Both the position numbers and the translations under genes were made by a program. Source: JBKHYJ01 sp046565505 (lineage in GTDB: Bacteria; Acidobacteriota; Blastocatellia; UBA7656). Taken from it: a stretch of 64,000 nt of DNA. The stretch's first letter is position 1, and each line of letters begins with the position of its first letter. The notes under the pieces are model-generated. The model was not told where the DNA came from. It was given only the letters and a program-made list of their open reading frames with translations, and searched no databases. Of this stretch, positions 41,280 through 49,097 are shown piece after piece. The DNA lies in NCBI GenBank assembly GCA_046565505.1, contig JBKHYJ010000020.1, forward strand, positions 1 to 64,000. The letters are read 5' to 3'.

Positions 41280-41654
41280 ATGAACAGTTTAGCTTTAACA
41301 TCAGGCGTTACGGCAGACCGCATGGAGCGCGGGATGCGGGTCTATGAGTCAAACCTTGTTCGGCACATCGGGAACGGCACGTACGTCGTCAGGAGCGAGT
41401 CAGGCAATGCTTATTACATTGTGGACTCAACCACCGGCTGCACCTGCCCAGATGCCGTAGAGCGCAGGATGCTTTGCAAACACGCATGGGCCTGCTTCAT
41501 TGGCGCAGTGCTGACCATCTGGAGAATCCAACTGGCGACCAGCGGAGGCGAGGCCGAACAGGTTGCGGCGAGCTTTCACAGTGTAGTGCCGGAAGGGATC
41601 AGGCGGACGATTCACAATGAACGCGATCTGGCAATCGCGCGGCTAACACAGTGA
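41280..41654 (+). CDS. SWIM zinc-finger protein (module copy 2, intact)
   Basis: 124 residues from the ATG at 41280. The SWIM signature CTCPDAVERRMLCKHAWACF gives CxC...CxH. The C-terminal half (AEQVAASFHSVVPEGIRRTI) is complete here, while copy 1 stops at a TGA. SWIM domains bind DNA or proteins, often in recombination or helicase contexts. Confidence 0.75.
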   Translation: MNSLALTSGVTADRMERGMRVYESNLVRHIGNGTYVVRSESGNAYYIVDSTTGCTCPDAVERRMLCKHAWACFIGAVLTIWRIQLATSGGEAEQVAASFHSVVPEGIRRTIHNERDLAIARLTQ

Positions 41655-41712
41655 TGTACCGGATGAGGGCGGGGGATAGTCTTTGCCCTCACTTCGGGCC
41701 GGAGTAAGAGCA

Positions 41713-41911
41713 ATGAGAAGCAAACGAAGCGCAGCGGCGCGAATGACTCGGCAACTAAAACTCAAGTGTGTGGGCTGCGGCGCGGGCCTTCTACGGAAGT
41801 TCGCGCGGCCCGGTCTGCTACGTTCATAAATGGGATAAGACAAATGCCGCAAACAAAGCAAACAAGATTCACAGCAAGCGAAGGCCGCGCATTGATTGGC
41901 CGCGTGATTGA
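41713..41911 (+). pseudogene. Zinc-ribbon-like small protein, frameshifted (module copy 2)
   Basis: Begins MRSKRSAAARMTRQLKLKCV, homologous to 11210-11386. One extra base near CGAG shifts the frame; the correct continuation AFYGSSRGPVCYVHKWDK is readable in another frame to a stop at 41911. Confidence 0.65.
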
Positions 41912-42003
41912 GTGCGCGGCCCCTTGCTTCTTACTTCGCCTGGTTATGAGAGACTCGCTTCGCGGCCTCCGCTGCATGCGCTTGTTAGGCGCGGCTTTGA
42001 ATT

Positions 42004-42534
42004 TTAGCTCACTTTCTGTGCAACAAATAATAATTGTTCCGCAATCGGCCCTTGATCAATACCCCCTTGGCTGAGTTCCAGGACTGATTTCACAAAATTA
42101 ATTGAGTCTAAGACAGGGCCGTTATGTAGCGTCCTTATTACATTTCTGTCGTAAAAGGCAGGCTCGCCTGCAAGTATTCGAATACAGCCATTGTCTAGGC
42201 GTGTACAAGCGTGAGTATTTATTACACTAGCCAATCGGTTTGTACTATCAGGATCAATAGAAAAGAAGTTCCGATATTGGTATGCAAGCCGCTCACATTC
42301 TATTAGTCTTTGGTTCCGATCCGCAATTGCACTAACGCGAGTTACTTCCTGCAATATGTAAGCTAAGAGGAAATCTTTAGGTATAATCTCTTGCGCTATT
42401 GTCGCTGATTGCACATATGACTTTTCATAAATGGTAGCAGTAGCCTTATTAGGAGTTTCAAGTATAGTCGCGCGGCGGCAAAGACCTTCATCCAGAGATT
42501 TTAACAGTCGCGCCCATCCTCCTTCTCTAAACAA
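42004..42534 (-). CDS. Hypothetical protein, 176 residues
   Basis: AT-richer helical protein (LLAYILQEVTRVSAIADRNQ, then CERLAYQYRNFFSIDPDS). Only a TTG is available as a start at 42534, and the open frame runs further back into the integrase remnant region, so the 5' end may be cut. No family was recognised. Confidence 0.4.
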   Translation of the reverse strand: MFREGGWARLLKSLDEGLCRRATILETPNKATATIYEKSYVQSATIAQEIIPKDFLLAYILQEVTRVSAIADRNQRLIECERLAYQYRNFFSIDPDSTNRLASVINTHACTRLDNGCIRILAGEPAFYDRNVIRTLHNGPVLDSINFVKSVLELSQGGIDQGPIAEQLLFVAQKVS

Positions 42535-42585
42535 CTTTAAAGATTGAAATTTCTTTAGACTCTCTGGTAATTCGCAATTGCTTAG

Positions 42586-42882
42586 ATGTACCGCTGCTTG
42601 GTATTTACTTCAACTATAGGCACACCAATTGATCCTCGCAACGTTAAACGACGTTTAGACCCTTTATTAAAAAGAGCAGGCTTGCCGCATTTTAGAGTTC
42701 ATGACCTTAGACATTTCTGCGCATCGTTATTACTCGCTCAAGGCGTACAACTGAAAGTCGTTTCCGAAATATTAGGCCACGGGCAATTAAGTACTACGGC
42801 AGATTTGTACGTTCACGTTTTGCCGTCGCTGCGTAAAGATGCAATAGACTTGATGGATTCTATTTTGACGGGTACAAAATAA
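42586..42882 (+). pseudogene. Island-2 integrase, C-terminal remnant
   Basis: 98 residues of a tyrosine integrase: TIGTPIDPRNVKRRLDPLLK, FRVHDLRHFCASLLLAQG, SEILGHGQLSTTADLYVHVL. It has the His, Arg and Tyr of the catalytic end but lacks the N-terminal two thirds. Homology begins right at 42586, preceded by an in-frame stop. It lies at the tRNA end just as the intact integrase does in island 1. Confidence 0.8.
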
Positions 42883-42888
42883 AGCGGG

Positions 42889-42910
42889 TTGCTGTCAACG
42901 TTGCTGTCAA
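42889..42910 (+). promoter_or_regulatory. Arm-type repeats of island 2, right end
   Basis: TTGCTGTCAA twice with 12-bp period. The left end has TGCTGTCA twice with the same period (27727-27747). It lies 62 bp from the core repeat. Confidence 0.6.
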
Positions 42911-42927
42911 ACTCCCATAAAAGAATC

Positions 42928-42953
42928 AAGGCCGCTTTCTAGGCGGCCTTTTT
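42928..42953 (+). terminator. Rho-independent terminator after the integrase remnant
   Basis: Stem AAGGCCGC / GCGGCCTT, 7-nt loop, followed by a T-run, 46 nt after the integrase stop. Confidence 0.75.
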
Positions 42954-42968
42954 CTTAGGAAATTGTGG

Positions 42969-43043
42969 GGCGAGCAGAGGGTCTCGAACCCTCGACCTCG
43001 TGAGCCACAGTCACGCGCTCTAACCAACTGAGCTATGCTCGCC
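42969..43043 (-). tRNA. tRNA-His (GTG anticodon)
   Basis: 75 nt including the extra 5' G typical of tRNA-His. Acceptor GCGAGCA/TGCTCGC with G(-1) opposite C73, D arm GCTC/GAGC, anticodon loop CTGTGGC, T arm GAGGG-TTCGAGA-CCCTC. It marks the border between islands and core chromosome. Confidence 0.95.
42972..43011 (-). repeat. Right attachment repeat of island 2, within tRNA-His
   Basis: 40 bp identical to 27594-27633. It forms the 3' part of the intact tRNA-His gene. Confidence 0.85.
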
Positions 43044-43351
43044 ATGAGACACCCGGTCTTTGACAAACAGCATGCCGAAACCTAACTTTGTCCCATCCTC
43101 ATGATATTTGTCAATCGCAATTGAGAGTTGACCGCGGCTCGCCGCGTGCCGCGCCATTCGGTTTTCGTGAGGGGTTAAGTTGACGGGATGAAGCCTCGCC
43201 TTGGAGCCGGACTCTAATCAAAGGCCATTGGCACCGGCGCGGAGACTGAAGGCCCCGTTACGGCGGGCCGACGCTGAAAATGTCTCGTGCTTGACTTGTC
43301 GTTGAATCGCAAGGTATAAGGGTTGGTCGGCTTTACACAGAAAGGAAAGTG
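43044..43351. other. Spacer before the hopanoid cluster
   Basis: About 300 bp with no gene. It should contain the promoter of the hpn operon; I see no convincing sigma70 match. An AAAGGA ribosome-binding site precedes 43352. Confidence 0.4.
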
Positions 43352-44785
43352 ATGAAAACACTCTTGCTGAACCCCCCATCGTTCCCGAATTTTGATGGCG
43401 GAGCAAGCTCGCGCTGGCCGGCGTCGCGCGAGATAGCGTCGTTCTGGTACCCGGTATGGCTCGCTTACCCGGCCGGGATGATTAAAGAGAGTCGCCTGCT
43501 CGACGCGCCCCCCCACGGGGTCACCCCCGAAGAGACTATTCGCATCGCAAAGGATTACGATTTCGTCGCGCTCTATACGAGCACGCCCGGATTTAAGAAC
43601 GACGTTAAGCTCGCCGAGATGATGAAGGAAGCAAAGCCCGGCCTGAAACTCGCCTTCGTCGGGCCTCCCGTCACCTCGCAGCCCGACCTCGCGCTGAAAG
43701 CCTCGCCCGCGATCGATTTCGTGGTCCGCAAAGAGATCGACTACTCGCTGGCGGAGTTCGCGGAAGGCAGGCCGCTCGAAGATATCCTCAACGTCAGCTA
43801 CCTGAAGGAAGGCCGCGTAGTCCATAACGCCGACCGCGCGCCGCTCCATGACCTGGATGGCCTGCCATTCGCGTCGGAAATCTACAAGCGCGACCTCGAC
43901 ATAACGAAGTACAACGTGCCGTTTCTGCTTCACCCTTACATTGCGTTTTACTCGTCGCGAGGCTGCCCCGCGCTTTGCACCTTCTGCCTCTGGCCGCAGA
44001 CCATAAGCGGCCATGCGTGGCGCACGCGCAGCAACGAAAACGTCGCGGCCGAAGTCAGACGCGCCTGGGAGCTTTTCCCGAACCTCGAAGAGATCTTCTT
44101 CGATGACGACACGTTCGCGTGGGCTAAGAATCGGACAGTCGCCCTGTGCGAAAAGTTGAAGCCGCTGAAAAAGACCTGGTCCTGCACGTCGCGCGTCCAC
44201 ACGGATTACGAGACGCTCAGGGCGATGAGGGACGCCGGTTGCCGGCTGCTGATAGTCGGTTTCGAGTCCGGGGACCCCCAGGTCCTAAAAAACATCAAGA
44301 AGGGCGCGACCGTCGAGCAGGCGCGCGAGTTCATGCGCAATTGCAAAAAGCTCGGCATAAGGGTGCACGGCGATTTCATCATAGGGCTGCCGGGCGAAAC
44401 CCACGAGACGATCAAGACCACGGTGAAGTTCGCCGAAGAGATCGATTGCGAAACCATTCAGGTCTCCATAGCCCATTCTTACCCCGGCACGGAGTTCGAC
44501 GACTACCTCAAGAAGAATAATTTCCTTATGAACGCCGAGATGACAGACGAGATGGGCCATCAGCTCCCCGTCATACAGTACCCCGGCTTGAGCCGCGAAG
44601 AGATAGTGCAGGCGGTCGAGCACTTCTACGACCGCTACTACTTCCGCCCCAGGATAATCTTCCGAATAGTCCGCCGCGCGGCCTTCAATTCGCACGAGCG
44701 CAAGCGCCTCTACAAAGAAGCGAAGGAGTTTCTACAGCTCCGCGCCAAGCGGAAAGAGTTCGTAGCGACACAAGCCAGTAGATGA
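43352..44785 (+). CDS. hpnJ: HpnJ, radical SAM protein of hopanoid tailoring
   Basis: 477 residues. An N-terminal B12-binding-like domain is followed by the radical SAM core with the cluster motif CPALCTFC at residues 205-212 and downstream VGFESGDPQVLKNIKKGATV. The start LLLNPPSFPNFDGGASSRWP is typical of HpnJ. HpnJ is thought to contract the ring of the hopanoid head group to the cyclitol ether. First gene of the hpn row, overlapping hpnK by 4 nt. Confidence 0.9.
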   Translation: MKTLLLNPPSFPNFDGGASSRWPASREIASFWYPVWLAYPAGMIKESRLLDAPPHGVTPEETIRIAKDYDFVALYTSTPGFKNDVKLAEMMKEAKPGLKLAFVGPPVTSQPDLALKASPAIDFVVRKEIDYSLAEFAEGRPLEDILNVSYLKEGRVVHNADRAPLHDLDGLPFASEIYKRDLDITKYNVPFLLHPYIAFYSSRGCPALCTFCLWPQTISGHAWRTRSNENVAAEVRRAWELFPNLEEIFFDDDTFAWAKNRTVALCEKLKPLKKTWSCTSRVHTDYETLRAMRDAGCRLLIVGFESGDPQVLKNIKKGATVEQAREFMRNCKKLGIRVHGDFIIGLPGETHETIKTTVKFAEEIDCETIQVSIAHSYPGTEFDDYLKKNNFLMNAEMTDEMGHQLPVIQYPGLSREEIVQAVEHFYDRYYFRPRIIFRIVRRAAFNSHERKRLYKEAKEFLQLRAKRKEFVATQASR

Positions 44786-45765
44786 ACCGCGACCTTCCGC
44801 CACCGCACCATGCAGCCCGCGCCGCATCCGCGGCGGGCGTCGGCAGCGCCGGTCCGCTCATGCCTCATGCCCGGACGAACGACGCCGGGACCGCCGCGCG
44901 CGAACGGCCCCGGCTGGTCGTCAACGCGGACGACTTCGGCATGTCTGAGGAAGTCAACGAGGCGGTGATTCGCGCGCACAAAGAAGGGGTGCTGACGAGC
45001 GCGAGCCTGATGGTGACGGGCGCGGCTTTCGATAGCGCCGTGAGGCGGGCCAGGGAGAACCCCGGCCTCGCCATCGGCATTCACCTCGTAGCCGTCTCAG
45101 GCAGGTCGGCGCTTTCTCCCGATGAGATCCCTTCGCTGGTTGACGGGGGGGGCAACTTCTCGGACGACCCGACGGCCGCGGGGCTGAAGTACTTCTTCTC
45201 GCCGCAGGCGCGCCGCGAGTTGAGGAAAGAGGTCGCCGCGCAATTCGACAAGTTTCATTCCACGGGACTCACACTCTCGCACATCGACGGCCACCTCCAC
45301 CTGCATGTACACCCGGTCATCTTCGACGCGGCGCTCCGGCTCGGAGTCAAGTACGGCGCGCGCAGGATGAGGGTGCCGGAAGAGGAGAGGCGCCTGGCGC
45401 TAGGCTTCGACCGGCGGGACGCGTTTCGGAAGACGATTCATACTTTCCTTTTCGGCGGCCTCGGCCGCTACATGAAGCGCAAGCTCAAATCTCATGGCTT
45501 CACGGTCCCGGAGCGAGTCTACGGCAATCTCCAGAGCGGGAGGATGAGCGAGCAGTATTTTCTCTACACCCTGGATAACCTCACGGCCGCCACGGGCGAG
45601 ATATACTTCCACCCGGCCGTGTACTTGGCCGGCCGCGCCCTGACCGCCGAAGAGCGGCAGCGCTCGCTGGAGTTTCAAGCCCTGACGAGCGACAGGGTTA
45701 AAAAGCGGCTAGACGAGCTTGGCGTCAGGCTCAGTAATTACTTCGACCTGGAAGCGAACGTATGA
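44782..45765 (+). CDS. hpnK: HpnK, ChbG/HpnK-family deacetylase
   Basis: 327 residues. The YdjC-like deacetylase fold shows the metal site in VNADDFGMSEEVNEAVIRAH, then AIGIHLVAVSGRSA and LSHIDGHLHLHVHPVIFD. HpnK removes the acetyl group from N-acetylglucosaminyl-hopanoid. The first 40 or so residues before RPRLVVNADDFG have low complexity, so a later start is possible. It overlaps the next gene by 4 nt. Confidence 0.9.
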   Translation: MNRDLPPPHHAARAASAAGVGSAGPLMPHARTNDAGTAARERPRLVVNADDFGMSEEVNEAVIRAHKEGVLTSASLMVTGAAFDSAVRRARENPGLAIGIHLVAVSGRSALSPDEIPSLVDGGGNFSDDPTAAGLKYFFSPQARRELRKEVAAQFDKFHSTGLTLSHIDGHLHLHVHPVIFDAALRLGVKYGARRMRVPEEERRLALGFDRRDAFRKTIHTFLFGGLGRYMKRKLKSHGFTVPERVYGNLQSGRMSEQYFLYTLDNLTAATGEIYFHPAVYLAGRALTAEERQRSLEFQALTSDRVKKRLDELGVRLSNYFDLEANV

Positions 45766-46172
45766 AGACTGCTGTAGTGCTGATCGCGGCGATCGTCGCC
45801 CAGGCGGCGGGCAACGTCTACCTGACCAGGGGCATGAAGACTCTGAACGCGGGCGGCGACGCGACGTTGCTCCGCACGTTCGCCGAAGCCGTGACGAGCC
45901 CCGCGCTGTTGGCCGGCACCGCGCTTTTGATAGTCTTCTTCGTCTTGTATTCCGCGGCGCTTTCGTGGGCGGATTTGAGTTTTGTGCTGCCCGCGACGGC
46001 GTTCGGTTACGTGCTCAACGTCGCCGCCGGTTACTATTTCTTGAACGAACTGGTCACGCGCGAGAGGTGGGCGGGCGCGGCCGTCATCACGCTCGGGGTG
46101 GTCTTCGTTTCCAGGTCGGGCGACCGCACGGCCAGGCCGGGCGGCTCTGGCATGCGAGGGGGCGGCGAATGA
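45762..46172 (+). CDS. Small EamA/SMR-type transporter, subunit 1
   Basis: 136 residues with four hydrophobic helices, starting AVVLIAAIVAQAAGNVYLTR. The pattern FVLPATAFGYVLNVAAGYYF followed by LNELVTRERWAGAAVITLG is that of half-size EamA proteins such as ArnE/ArnF. It precedes a related gene with a 4-nt overlap. Together they are likely a heterodimer, perhaps moving a sugar-lipid or hopanoid intermediate across the membrane. Confidence 0.82.
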   Translation: MKTAVVLIAAIVAQAAGNVYLTRGMKTLNAGGDATLLRTFAEAVTSPALLAGTALLIVFFVLYSAALSWADLSFVLPATAFGYVLNVAAGYYFLNELVTRERWAGAAVITLGVVFVSRSGDRTARPGGSGMRGGGE

Positions 46173-46546
46173 TGACGGCTCTATTCATTACGCTGGTCGT
46201 GCTGGGCGGCTCGGTGGGGGACGTGTTCATCACGAAAGGCATGAAGGATACGGGCGAGATTTCCACGCTTCGCTTACGCGAGCTCGCGGCGGTAGTGAGG
46301 AGGGCGATCAGTAACAGGAATTTTCTGGCAGGGATTTTTTTCATGGCCGTGAGCTATTTCTCGTTCCTCGCGGCGCTCGCCCGCGCCGACCTGAGCCTGG
46401 TCCTTCCCGCGACCTCGGCCAGCTTCGTCGTCACCACGGTCGGGGCGAAAGTCTTCTTGAATGAGAGGGTCACGCGGCTCCGCTGGGCGGGGATCTTACT
46501 CGTCTGCGTGGGCGTCGCCCTGATCTCCATGCCCGCCCAACCCTGA
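46169..46546 (+). CDS. Small EamA/SMR-type transporter, subunit 2
   Basis: 125 residues, homologous to subunit 1: VLGGSVGDVFITKGMKDTGE, then LVLPATSASFVVTTVGAKVF and LNERVTRLRWAGILLVCVGV. Four helices. It overlaps both neighbours (ATGA at the start, TGATG at the end), so it is tightly coupled to hpnI. Confidence 0.82.
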   Translation: MMTALFITLVVLGGSVGDVFITKGMKDTGEISTLRLRELAAVVRRAISNRNFLAGIFFMAVSYFSFLAALARADLSLVLPATSASFVVTTVGAKVFLNERVTRLRWAGILLVCVGVALISMPAQP

Positions 46547-47742
46547 TGCCGATAATCATCGCCGCAATCAAGGTCCTGCTGGCCGGTTTCACGCTCGCGG
46601 CCGACGCGTTTTATCTGCTGTCGATATTGGCGGCGCGGAAGTTCTTCTCCGGGTCCAGGGCGAGCGGGGCCGAGAAGCCGCCCCCTGTCTCGATAATGAT
46701 CCCGATGCGCGGGGCCGACTTCAAAGCCTACCAAAACTACGCCGCCTTCTGCCGGCAGGATTACCCCCTGTATCAAATCGTTTTCGGCGTCCGCGAATCG
46801 ACGGACTCTTCGGTCGCTATAGTTCAAAAGCTCATCGCCGACTTCCCCGCCAGCGACATCGATCTGGTAATCTGCCCGGACGTAATCGGCGCCAACCTCA
46901 AGGTGAGCAACCTTCAGAATATGTACGCGCGCGTGAAGCACGATCACATAGTGATAGTGGACAGCGACATCCGCGCGGGCGCGGATTACCTGCGCCGCGT
47001 AGTCGCGGACTTTTCCGACGAGGGCGTGGGGCTCGTCACCTGCCTGTACCGCGCGGCGGAAGCGCCGGACTTCGCCGCGGAGCTTGAGGCCATAGGCATC
47101 ACGGCGGAGTTCGCGCCGGGCGTGCTGATGGCGTGGATGATCGAGGGCGTGAAATTCGCCCTCGGCTCCACGATGGCGACCACGCGCGAGCGGCTCGAAG
47201 AGGTCGGGGGATTTCATGCGCTCAAGGATTACCTCGCGGATGATTTCATGCTCGGCAAGCTGATAGCGGAGCGGGGATACGAGATTCGCATATCGGATTA
47301 CACGGTCGAGACGGTGATGGCCCCGGCCGGGTTCTACTCGATGGTCCGGCACCAGATGCGCTGGGCGCGCTCGACGCGCATCTCGCGGCCGCTCGGCTAC
47401 CTCGGCCTGATCCTCACCTACGGCACGGCGCTAGCGCTCATCAACCTGCTGGTTAGCGGCGGCTCGCTGCCGAGCCTGCTGCTGCTCGCCTTCACGCTCG
47501 CCGTGAGAATGGCGATGGCCTGGGTGGTGGGCGTCCGCCACCTCGGGGACGGGGTCCTGAAGAGGCGATTTTTTCTTCTGCCCGCGAGGGACGTGCTCAG
47601 TTTTGTTATCTGGTGTTTGAGCTGGTTCGGCAGGAGGGTCGAATGGCGCGGGAAGCTATTTGAAGTCCTGAAGGACGGCAGGATGGTCGAGGTCGAGGGG
47701 GAACGCCCTCCGCCCGAATTGATCCGCAAAGCCGGCACTTGA
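46546..47742 (+). CDS. hpnI: HpnI, hopanoid glycosyltransferase
   Basis: 398 residues. GT2-type fold: VSIMIPMRGADFKAYQNYAA, the DSD metal motif in HIVIVDSDIRAG, and the product-site QMRWARSTR. One N-terminal and three or so C-terminal membrane helices. HpnI adds N-acetylglucosamine to diplopterol-type hopanoids, and HpnK and HpnJ act after it. Starts one base into the preceding stop codon. Confidence 0.9.
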   Translation: MPIIIAAIKVLLAGFTLAADAFYLLSILAARKFFSGSRASGAEKPPPVSIMIPMRGADFKAYQNYAAFCRQDYPLYQIVFGVRESTDSSVAIVQKLIADFPASDIDLVICPDVIGANLKVSNLQNMYARVKHDHIVIVDSDIRAGADYLRRVVADFSDEGVGLVTCLYRAAEAPDFAAELEAIGITAEFAPGVLMAWMIEGVKFALGSTMATTRERLEEVGGFHALKDYLADDFMLGKLIAERGYEIRISDYTVETVMAPAGFYSMVRHQMRWARSTRISRPLGYLGLILTYGTALALINLLVSGGSLPSLLLLAFTLAVRMAMAWVVGVRHLGDGVLKRRFFLLPARDVLSFVIWCLSWFGRRVEWRGKLFEVLKDGRMVEVEGERPPPELIRKAGT

Positions 47743-47919
47743 ATGGCGCGGCGCTCGGGTTCCAGCCACTTCGGGTGATCCGAATCGCGTTGAGCAACGT
47801 ATACTCAATCGCTATAATCGAAGCGATGTGCCTTTCACCCTGAACAGCTCCGCCCATCGAGTGGCCCGATTGAGCCATGCGGCTTAATTCGCCGCGACGA
47901 ATTTGGAAGGATTCACCTC

Positions 47920-48867
47920 ATGCCGATCAGAAAAGTACTGCTCGCCAGGCCGCGAGGTTTTTGCGCCGGGGTCGTGCGGGCGATTGACATAGTCGAGCGC
48001 GCGCTTGATTACTTCCCGCCGCCGATCTACGTCTTTCATGAGATCGTCCACAACCGATACGTGGTTGATAACCTCAGCAAGCGGGACGTGATATTTGTCG
48101 AACGCGTCGAAGACATACCTGACGAATCCGTGTGCGTGTTCAGCGCGCACGGCGTCTCCCCGCAGGTCGTCCGCCTGGCGGAAGACAAACGCCTGCGCGT
48201 GATCGACGCGACCTGCCCGCTGGTAACTAAAGTTCACCTCGAAGCCGTCCGTTACGCCCGCGAGGGCCACTCGCTCGTGCTCATAGGGCACCCGGGCCAC
48301 GAGGAAGTCGAAGGCACCATGGGCGAAGCGCCGATGCGGCTGGTCAGCACGGCCGAGGATGTCGAAGCCCTGGAAGTAGAGAACCCGGACAAGGTCATGT
48401 GCCTGACCCAAACCACGCTGTCGCTCGACGACGTGGCGCAAATATCCGAGGCGCTTCAGAGGAAATTCCCTGTGCTGAAGACGCCGGCCAAGGACGACAT
48501 TTGCTACGCCACGCAGAACCGCCAGAACGCCGTCAAAGAGATGGCCGGGTGCGTGGACGTGATGCTGGTCGTCGGGTCGCAAAACAGCTCCAACTCTCAA
48601 CGCCTGTGCGAAGTTTCGACCGTCGCCGGGACGCCCGCTTACCTCGTGAACGACGAGACGGAGATCAAGGCCGAATGGCTGGAGAGCGCGGCGGTCGTCG
48701 GCGTGACGGCCGGCGCGTCCGCCCCCGAAGAGCTGGTCGTCCGCGTCCTCGGACACCTGCGGCGCATGGGAGCGACGGAGTTTGAGGAGCAGGCCGGCGA
48801 AGATGAGAACGTACATTTCGCGCTGCCTCATGAGCTGATGCACCCGGAGAAGCTGCTGACCCGGTAG
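47920..48867 (+). CDS. ispH: IspH, 4-hydroxy-3-methylbut-2-enyl diphosphate reductase
   Basis: 315 residues with the three iron-sulfur cysteines in RPRGFCAGVVRAID, RVIDATCPLVTKVH and DDICYATQNRQNAV, plus the conserved His in FHEIVHNRYVV and GHPGHEEVEGTMGE. Last step of the MEP pathway, making isoprenoid precursors for squalene. Its place between hpnI and shc links precursor supply to hopanoid production. Confidence 0.93.
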   Translation: MPIRKVLLARPRGFCAGVVRAIDIVERALDYFPPPIYVFHEIVHNRYVVDNLSKRDVIFVERVEDIPDESVCVFSAHGVSPQVVRLAEDKRLRVIDATCPLVTKVHLEAVRYAREGHSLVLIGHPGHEEVEGTMGEAPMRLVSTAEDVEALEVENPDKVMCLTQTTLSLDDVAQISEALQRKFPVLKTPAKDDICYATQNRQNAVKEMAGCVDVMLVVGSQNSSNSQRLCEVSTVAGTPAYLVNDETEIKAEWLESAAVVGVTAGASAPEELVVRVLGHLRRMGATEFEEQAGEDENVHFALPHELMHPEKLLTR

Positions 48868-49097
48868 GGGCGGCCCGGCCCGCGGGGCCAACAATGATTT
48901 ATTGCGGGCCCTCGCCGCAAAGGAAAACAACCTTGCGATGGCCGGCCCCATTGCGGCCCCGGCCGCGCCTGTTATAGTATCCTTATAATCCGTTAGGGAT
49001 GAGTGCCTTGGCCCTACCATAGAAGGCTAGACGCTTCTGAATAAGCTAGTTTTGCTGAATAATAAATCAAGCTTCGAAAGGATTGAATAGCACCCCG

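Larger units (their letters stand above)
27594..43011. mobile_element. Integrated island 2, tRNA-His-targeted
   Basis: A 40-bp segment of tRNA-His occurs at 27594-27633 and again within the intact tRNA at 42972-43011. Pairs of TGCTGTCA words with 12-bp period lie inside both ends (27727-27747 and 42889-42910). The integrase at the right end is only a C-terminal remnant, so the island is probably fixed. Contents: a phage-like operon, the candidate RiPP locus and the inverted small-gene module. Confidence 0.8.
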
